A stretch of 10,771 bases of DNA from positions 1 to 10,771 of the forward strand of contig JACNJI010000342.1 of assembly GCA_014382645.1 (NCBI GenBank), read 5' to 3'. Below the pieces are notes generated by a model, which worked only from the letters and a program-made list of their open reading frames with translations, made no database searches and was not told the origin of the DNA. Numbering within the stretch: position 1 is the stretch's first letter; every line of letters begins with the position of its first letter. The position numbers were made by a program, and so were the translations under genes. The DNA is from Verrucomicrobiota bacterium (GTDB lineage Bacteria; Verrucomicrobiota; Verrucomicrobiia; Opitutales; Seribacteraceae). Below, piece by piece: positions 7,095 through 10,771 of this stretch.

Positions 7095-7123
7095 TTCCCT
7101 AAAGGGAAATATTCCCGTTCGGG
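7095..7123 (+). promoter_or_regulatory. Overlapping alternative hairpins between the propeller and DUF1552 genes
   Basis: TTCCC (7095-7099) can pair with GGGAA (7104-7108). GGGAA can instead pair with TTCCC (7112-7116). CCCG (7114-7117) can also pair with CGGG (7120-7123). The first and second stems, and the second and third, are mutually exclusive. They start 4 nt after the propeller stop codon. No T-run follows, so termination is uncertain; a processing or attenuation-like role is only a possibility. Confidence 0.25.
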
Positions 7124-7171
7124 CTTCAATCGGATTGACAAGCAAACCCAAAGCCGAAACGTTTGTATGGA

Positions 7172-8530
7172 ATGAATATTTCACGAAGACATTTCCTGAG
7201 AAGTAGCGGGACCAGTGTTTCGTTGCCGTTTCTTCCTTCTCTTTCCGGAGCCAAGGGCAAGGCCATCTTGCCGAACAAGAAGCTGATTATGATGTACATC
7301 CCGAACGGGATTTTGCGTCGCTACTTTTTCCCAGGTGAGGAACAGGCGATCCTGCCAGGTTTCGTGGGTGGCTTCAACGCCGACAAGACCAAGAACAAAA
7401 AGCGAATCCTGAACGTTCCCGGTATATACCCCTTGGAATTCACTTCTTCCATGCGTCCGCTGGAAAAGCACAAGAACGACGTCACCATGGTCACCGGTTT
7501 GGATCGTACTTTTAAGAACGGCCAGGACGTTCATGCCCAAGGAGCATCTTGCTACCTCACGAGCGTTTCTCCTGAGCAAGCGTCGGTGAAGGGCATGAGG
7601 CATCCTAATGGGCGAAGCTTGGACCAGGTGATTGGGGACAAGGTTGGTCACACTTCCGCCTTCAATACCCTTGAGATCGGTTGCAATGGCTTCACTGCGG
7701 GGAAGGAAGATATTTTCTTCGACAACATTTCGTGGTATGGGCCGGGAAAAATCGCACCTTCAATAAGGAATCCCCGAAAACTTTACGATCGTTTGTTCAT
7801 GGCCGATTCATACCGCAACCACGTACAAGACGTCACCGACTTGATCTTAGCTGACACGAAGAGCCTGTCCCGTAAGCTGGGTAATGAGGATCGGGATACC
7901 TTGGATGGGTTTGTTACCATGATACGTGACATCGAGTTGCGTATCGATAAGTTGGAAAAGATTATCAAGGGGACGAATCTCGACCAGCCCAAGAACGAAA
8001 TTTTGCCCAGAGGCGAATACATTAGGCTTCAGGCTGACCTTATGCTGACTGCCATGCAAATGGGCATCACCAACGTCAGCACATTCATGATCGGTCCCGA
8101 ACGGTGGGATGCCTCTCTTATGTACGAGGGAGTCTTTCCTAACCCCGTGCAGCATCACAGCATGACCCACAACCAGAAGAAGGAGGAAGTGGCCAAGGAA
8201 TTGCAGAAAATCGACATCTTCCACTTGGAGCAGTTCGCCTACGTCATTTCCCGCATGAAGGAGATGAAGGAGCCCGACGGCACGACTCTGTTCGACAATT
8301 CACTTGTTACTTATGGCGCCGGATTGGGAGATGGAGCCACCCACCAGTTTTTCGATCTGCCAATGATCGTGGCGGGGAAGGGGCAGGGACAAATCAAACA
8401 AGGCCGCTTGATCAAGTGCAAGAGCGGCACGCTGAACTCCAACCTTTGGCTTACTCTGGCCAACCTGATGGGGTTGGAGATCGACAGTTTTTCCGACAGC
8501 ACGGGCGTCATTTCGGACCTTTGGACCTGA
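7172..8530 (+). CDS. Tat-exported DUF1552 (HXXSHH, PF07586) protein
   Basis: Member of the DUF1552 family, common in Planctomycetota and Verrucomicrobiota; biochemical function unknown. ATG 7172 places the twin-arginine motif S4-R5-R6-H7-F8-L9 at the N-terminus, followed by a hydrophobic segment, so export as a folded protein is likely. The TTG at 7163 is a possible but less likely start. Family landmarks: MMYIPNGILRR near the mature N-terminus, VTGLDR, HAQGASCYL, CNGF, FDNISWYG, MIGPERW, the HHSMTH version of the HxxSHH block at about residue 325, and the C-terminal GLGDGATHQFFDLP and GKGQG blocks. The 452 residues are normal for the family. It lies 4 bp before a paralog, which is followed by a DUF1592-type cytochrome. 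DUF1552 genes commonly sit beside such cytochromes, suggesting a joint envelope function, but the reaction is unknown. Tat use hints at a folded or cofactor-loaded protein. Confidence 0.92.
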   Translation: MNISRRHFLRSSGTSVSLPFLPSLSGAKGKAILPNKKLIMMYIPNGILRRYFFPGEEQAILPGFVGGFNADKTKNKKRILNVPGIYPLEFTSSMRPLEKHKNDVTMVTGLDRTFKNGQDVHAQGASCYLTSVSPEQASVKGMRHPNGRSLDQVIGDKVGHTSAFNTLEIGCNGFTAGKEDIFFDNISWYGPGKIAPSIRNPRKLYDRLFMADSYRNHVQDVTDLILADTKSLSRKLGNEDRDTLDGFVTMIRDIELRIDKLEKIIKGTNLDQPKNEILPRGEYIRLQADLMLTAMQMGITNVSTFMIGPERWDASLMYEGVFPNPVQHHSMTHNQKKEEVAKELQKIDIFHLEQFAYVISRMKEMKEPDGTTLFDNSLVTYGAGLGDGATHQFFDLPMIVAGKGQGQIKQGRLIKCKSGTLNSNLWLTLANLMGLEIDSFSDSTGVISDLWT

Positions 8531-8534
8531 GCAA

Positions 8535-9020
8535 ATGTTCTCGCCAACATCATCTAGAAGGAAATTCCTCCTTGGCAACGGGGCTTTTTTGACCCTGCCG
8601 TTTTTCCCTTCGCTTGCGAAAACGACTAAAACCCCAAGACCTGCAAAGAAATTCGTTTTAATGTATTTGCCCAACGGTCTTGTCCGGCGTTGCTTCATTC
8701 CCGGCGAGGCGGAACGCACCTCGCCTGGATTCAAAACCGTCAAGGGATCCGAGAAATTTCGAGATAATAGTGATTCCGCTCCTCCCGGCGTTTACCCCTT
8801 GCCATTGACCCCGACGATGAAGCCCTTATCGAGCCATCTCGAAAACATCACCCTGATAACAGGGCTGGATCGGCCCTATAAGTCGGGTGGCGATGCTCAC
8901 GAGCAAGGTGCTTCCTGTTATTTGAGCAGTGTTTCGCCCGAGGAGGCTTCGGAGAAAAAACTACGCTTTCTGCAAGGGCGCACTTTGGATCACGTAATCG
9001 GCGAAAAGCTCGGCCGTTGA
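8535..9020 (+). CDS. Second DUF1552 protein, N-terminal part ending at premature TGA
   Basis: This is the 5' part of a second DUF1552 gene, 4 bp after the first. It carries a Tat motif (S7-R8-R9-K10-F11-L12) and hydrophobic segment, then LMYLPNGLVRR, ITGLDR and HEQGASCYL, closely matching the upstream paralog. It stops after VIGEKLGR at TGA 9018-9020, 161 residues into a protein that should be about 454. Aligned without gaps to the paralog, the TGA falls where that protein has Thr, and the same frame continues into CNGF and the rest of the family. A single-base nonsense change or a base-call error is the simplest reading. If truncated in the cell, this product lacks most of the domain and is unlikely to work. 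Confidence 0.85.
   Translation: MFSPTSSRRKFLLGNGAFLTLPFFPSLAKTTKTPRPAKKFVLMYLPNGLVRRCFIPGEAERTSPGFKTVKGSEKFRDNSDSAPPGVYPLPLTPTMKPLSSHLENITLITGLDRPYKSGGDAHEQGASCYLSSVSPEEASEKKLRFLQGRTLDHVIGEKLGR
9018..9020 (+). other. In-frame premature stop (TGA) in the second DUF1552 gene
   Basis: CGT-TGA-ACT interrupts an otherwise open frame from 8535 to 9899. The upstream DUF1552 gene itself ends at TGA (8528-8530), so TGA works as a stop here. A Cys is not expected at this position because the paralog has Thr, which argues against selenocysteine. Confidence 0.7.
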
Positions 9021-9035
9021 ACTCCTTTAAAAACC

Positions 9036-9899
9036 ATGAAGGTCAGTTGCAACGGATTCACCCAGGGCAAGGAGTCGATGAGGTTCGACAACATTTCCTG
9101 GTATGGCGTTGATCAGTTTGCTCCATCGATCAAGGATCCTCAGGCTCTATACGACCGCTTGTTCCTGTCGGATGACGAGAGGTACAACGATCACCTGAAC
9201 GAGGTTACCAGCTTGGTCATGGCCGATGCGAAGTCCCTTTCCATGAAACTGGGACGCAACGACAAGGATACTCTCGATGCATTCATGACCATGGTCCGGG
9301 ATATTGAAATCAGGATGTCACGCCTTCGAAAACTTGTTGCAGAGGCAGGAATTGTTCGGCCGACCGACGAGGTGCTTCCCCGGGGGGAATACATCAAGTT
9401 GCAATGCGACCTTATGATCGCTGCCTTGCAAATGGGAATTACCAACGTGACCACGATGATGATCGGGCCGGAAAGATGGAATGCCTCCATGCTCTACGAA
9501 GGAGTTTTCGACAAACCGGTGGTCCATCATCCCATGTCACACAGTCAAAAAGGGGAGGGCTATGCGAAACTTCAGAAGATCGATCTTTTTCACATGGAAA
9601 AATACGCTTACGTGCTCTCGAGAATGAAGGGTGTGAAGGAGGCGGATGGAACCTCCTTGCTCGATAATTCGATTGTTGCTTGCGGAGTTGGTCTAGGTGA
9701 TGGAGCCATTCACCAATATTTTGATTTGCCTCTTATGCTGGCAGGCAAGGCTCAAGGCACCCTGAAACACGGACGCCACCTGCAATGCAAGAATGGTACC
9801 CCGATCAGCAATGCATGGTTAACTATTGCTCGGGAATTGGGCGTTGAATTAGATCGATTCTCAAATAGTACAGGAACGATCTCAGGCCTAATGTCTTAA
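9036..9899 (+). CDS. Second DUF1552 protein, C-terminal part after the stop
   Basis: This is the 3' part of the second DUF1552 gene, in the same frame as 8535-9020. The coding signal resumes right after the TGA; 9036 is merely the first ATG. It keeps CNGF, FDNISWYG, MIGPERW, the HHPMSH version of the HxxSHH block, GLGDGAIHQYFDLP and GKAQG. By eye more than half its residues match the upstream paralog. It is otherwise free of lesions, so the stop is recent or artefactual. The ATG at 9036 has no Shine-Dalgarno and no export signal, so independent translation of a useful product is doubtful. With the 5' part it would make a protein of about 454 residues, probably exported by Tat and functioning with the downstream cytochrome. 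Confidence 0.85.
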   Translation: MKVSCNGFTQGKESMRFDNISWYGVDQFAPSIKDPQALYDRLFLSDDERYNDHLNEVTSLVMADAKSLSMKLGRNDKDTLDAFMTMVRDIEIRMSRLRKLVAEAGIVRPTDEVLPRGEYIKLQCDLMIAALQMGITNVTTMMIGPERWNASMLYEGVFDKPVVHHPMSHSQKGEGYAKLQKIDLFHMEKYAYVLSRMKGVKEADGTSLLDNSIVACGVGLGDGAIHQYFDLPLMLAGKAQGTLKHGRHLQCKNGTPISNAWLTIARELGVELDRFSNSTGTISGLMS

Positions 9900-9945
9900 A
9901 TTCGAATTGAAACTTATCACACTTTGCGAATTTGGATAAATCTTT

Positions 9946-10771
9946 ATGTTTGAAATCAATATCAAGAGACGCGGAAGTCTTCTTTCATTTGCCTTTCTTT
10001 TGAGTGCAAGCAGTGCTATCGCGGCGCCAGATGAATTTAGCTCTTATCTTAAGCCCCTCTTTCAGCAAAACTGCGTAAAATGTCATGGGGGTGAGAAGAC
10101 CAAGGGTAAGGTAAACCTAAAGGGACTCGAAGCGAAAGTTGATTTGCTTGGCAAGCCCGAGTTGATCAAGGAATTGATCGAGGTGATAGACTTCGCCGAC
10201 ATGCCCCCCGAGGACGAGGAACAGCTTTCGGACGAGGAACGCCGACGGACTGTCGGGATACTCAAGGACCTTATGCGTCTGGCCGTTGAGTCTGACCAGG
10301 CAGAGACACCAAGGATAAGTCGCCTGAACCGTTTTCAATACAACAATTCGATCAAAGATCTCTTTCGCCTCAATAAGGATGTGTTCGAGCTTCCCGAAAA
10401 GATAATGACTCGTCATCAGAACTATCTTTTCGGCAAAAATGAAAAAATGCCGGATCAGGTGCGGGTGGCGTGTCGTTCCCTCAAGCCATTCAAGGGTTTC
10501 CAGGAGGTTCGCTCTTTTCCCAAGGACTTGCGGGCTGCCCATGGTTTCGACAACCAGTCCGACAAGTTGACGCTTTCACCTCTTCTTCTGGACTCTTTTC
10601 TGAAGCTGAGCGTTTCCATTTTGGAAAGCCCGGATTTTAACGAAAAAACGGTTGGCGTTTGGAAGGAATTCTTTGCCGAACCCGAGAATCCCGATGGCAA
10701 GGAGGAAGAAATTCGAGTCCGCCTCAAACCCTTCCTTCGCTTGGGCTTTCGTTCCGCTGGGGAAGTGGCGG
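9946..10771 (+). CDS. Secreted c-type cytochrome, DUF1587/DUF1592 family, 3'-partial
   Basis: This frame is open from ATG 9946 to the window end (275 codons). Residues 1-27 form a Sec signal peptide (KRR, hydrophobic core, SAIAA before PDEF). A heme-binding C43-V-K-C46-H47 follows SSYLKPLFQQN, typical of the small planctomycete-type cytochrome domain, with MPPEDE near 86-91. The DUF1587 signature R124-ISRLNRFQYNNSIKDLF is clear. FPKDLRAAHGFDNQ and LTLSPLLLDSFLKL (near 191-221) continue the family pattern, and the DUF1595-like region starts near 255. About 45 residues lie between the RLNRFQYNN motif and the GFDN motif, as in a subtype I know from these phyla. Full members run about 700-900 aa, so DUF1592, DUF1588 and DUF1585 should follow outside the window. 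These proteins accompany DUF1552 or DUF1501 proteins, and an electron-transfer role is inferred from the heme. It begins 46 bp after the DUF1552 stop. Confidence 0.92.
   Translation, partial: MFEINIKRRGSLLSFAFLLSASSAIAAPDEFSSYLKPLFQQNCVKCHGGEKTKGKVNLKGLEAKVDLLGKPELIKELIEVIDFADMPPEDEEQLSDEERRRTVGILKDLMRLAVESDQAETPRISRLNRFQYNNSIKDLFRLNKDVFELPEKIMTRHQNYLFGKNEKMPDQVRVACRSLKPFKGFQEVRSFPKDLRAAHGFDNQSDKLTLSPLLLDSFLKLSVSILESPDFNEKTVGVWKEFFAEPENPDGKEEEIRVRLKPFLRLGFRSAGEVA

Noticed and set aside
9018..9020. TGA read as selenocysteine or reassigned to a sense codon
   Set aside because: The intact paralog has Thr at this position, not Cys, and a neighbouring intact gene uses TGA as its terminator.
9907..9940. 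Promoter before the cytochrome gene (TTGAAA with GATAAA)
   Set aside because: The spacer is 22 nt, too long for a sigma70 promoter, and the gap to the preceding gene is only 46 bp, which fits co-transcription.

Overview
The window holds nine consecutive protein-coding loci, all on the + strand. No RNA gene, CRISPR array, insertion sequence or integrase is visible. The gene families point to the Planctomycetota-Verrucomicrobiota-Lentisphaerota group: secreted sulfatases, a GDSL/SGNH hydrolase with the NWGLWD variant block, Tat-exported DUF1552 (HXXSHH, PF07586) proteins, and a DUF1587/DUF1592-type cytochrome. Verrucomicrobiota is my preferred guess, by family knowledge only. Shine-Dalgarno sequences are mostly weak or absent, which fits these phyla.

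Layout. (1) 1-845: inositol-monophosphatase-family phosphatase, CysQ-like, probably missing its first codons at the window edge. (2) 960-3152: large secreted sulfatase with a C-terminal beta-strand-rich extension. (3) 3182-3653: small secreted protein split by a frameshift near 3390-3404. (4) 3827-5212: secreted arylsulfatase with all canonical active-site residues. (5) 5235-5888: secreted SGNH hydrolase, 22 bp behind the sulfatase. (6) 5976-7091: secreted seven-bladed beta-propeller. (7) 7172-8530: Tat-exported DUF1552 protein. (8) 8535-9899: a second DUF1552 paralog, 4 bp downstream, interrupted by an in-frame TGA at 9018-9020. (9) 9946 to the end: start of a secreted c-type cytochrome (CxxCH) of the DUF1587/DUF1592 family, running off the window.

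How the genes may work together. Eight of the nine products carry an export signal (Sec for most, Tat for the DUF1552 pair), so this is mainly an envelope or periplasm gene set. The two sulfatases and the SGNH hydrolase would remove sulfate and acyl esters, most plausibly from a sulfated, acetylated polysaccharide. No glycoside hydrolase, polysaccharide lyase or SusC/SusD pair lies in the window. The DUF1552 pair plus the DUF1592-type cytochrome is a recurrent but functionally uncharacterised module of these phyla. The CysQ-like phosphatase could link to sulfate metabolism through PAP hydrolysis, but that is inference.

The most notable observations are the two coding lesions within about 6 kb, the sulfatase with an autotransporter-like C-terminal extension and a Gly where the active-site His normally sits, the tandem DUF1552 paralogs next to the cytochrome, and the propeller with recurring histidines. 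I did not find a clearly new system. The DUF1552/cytochrome module is the part with the most unknown biology.
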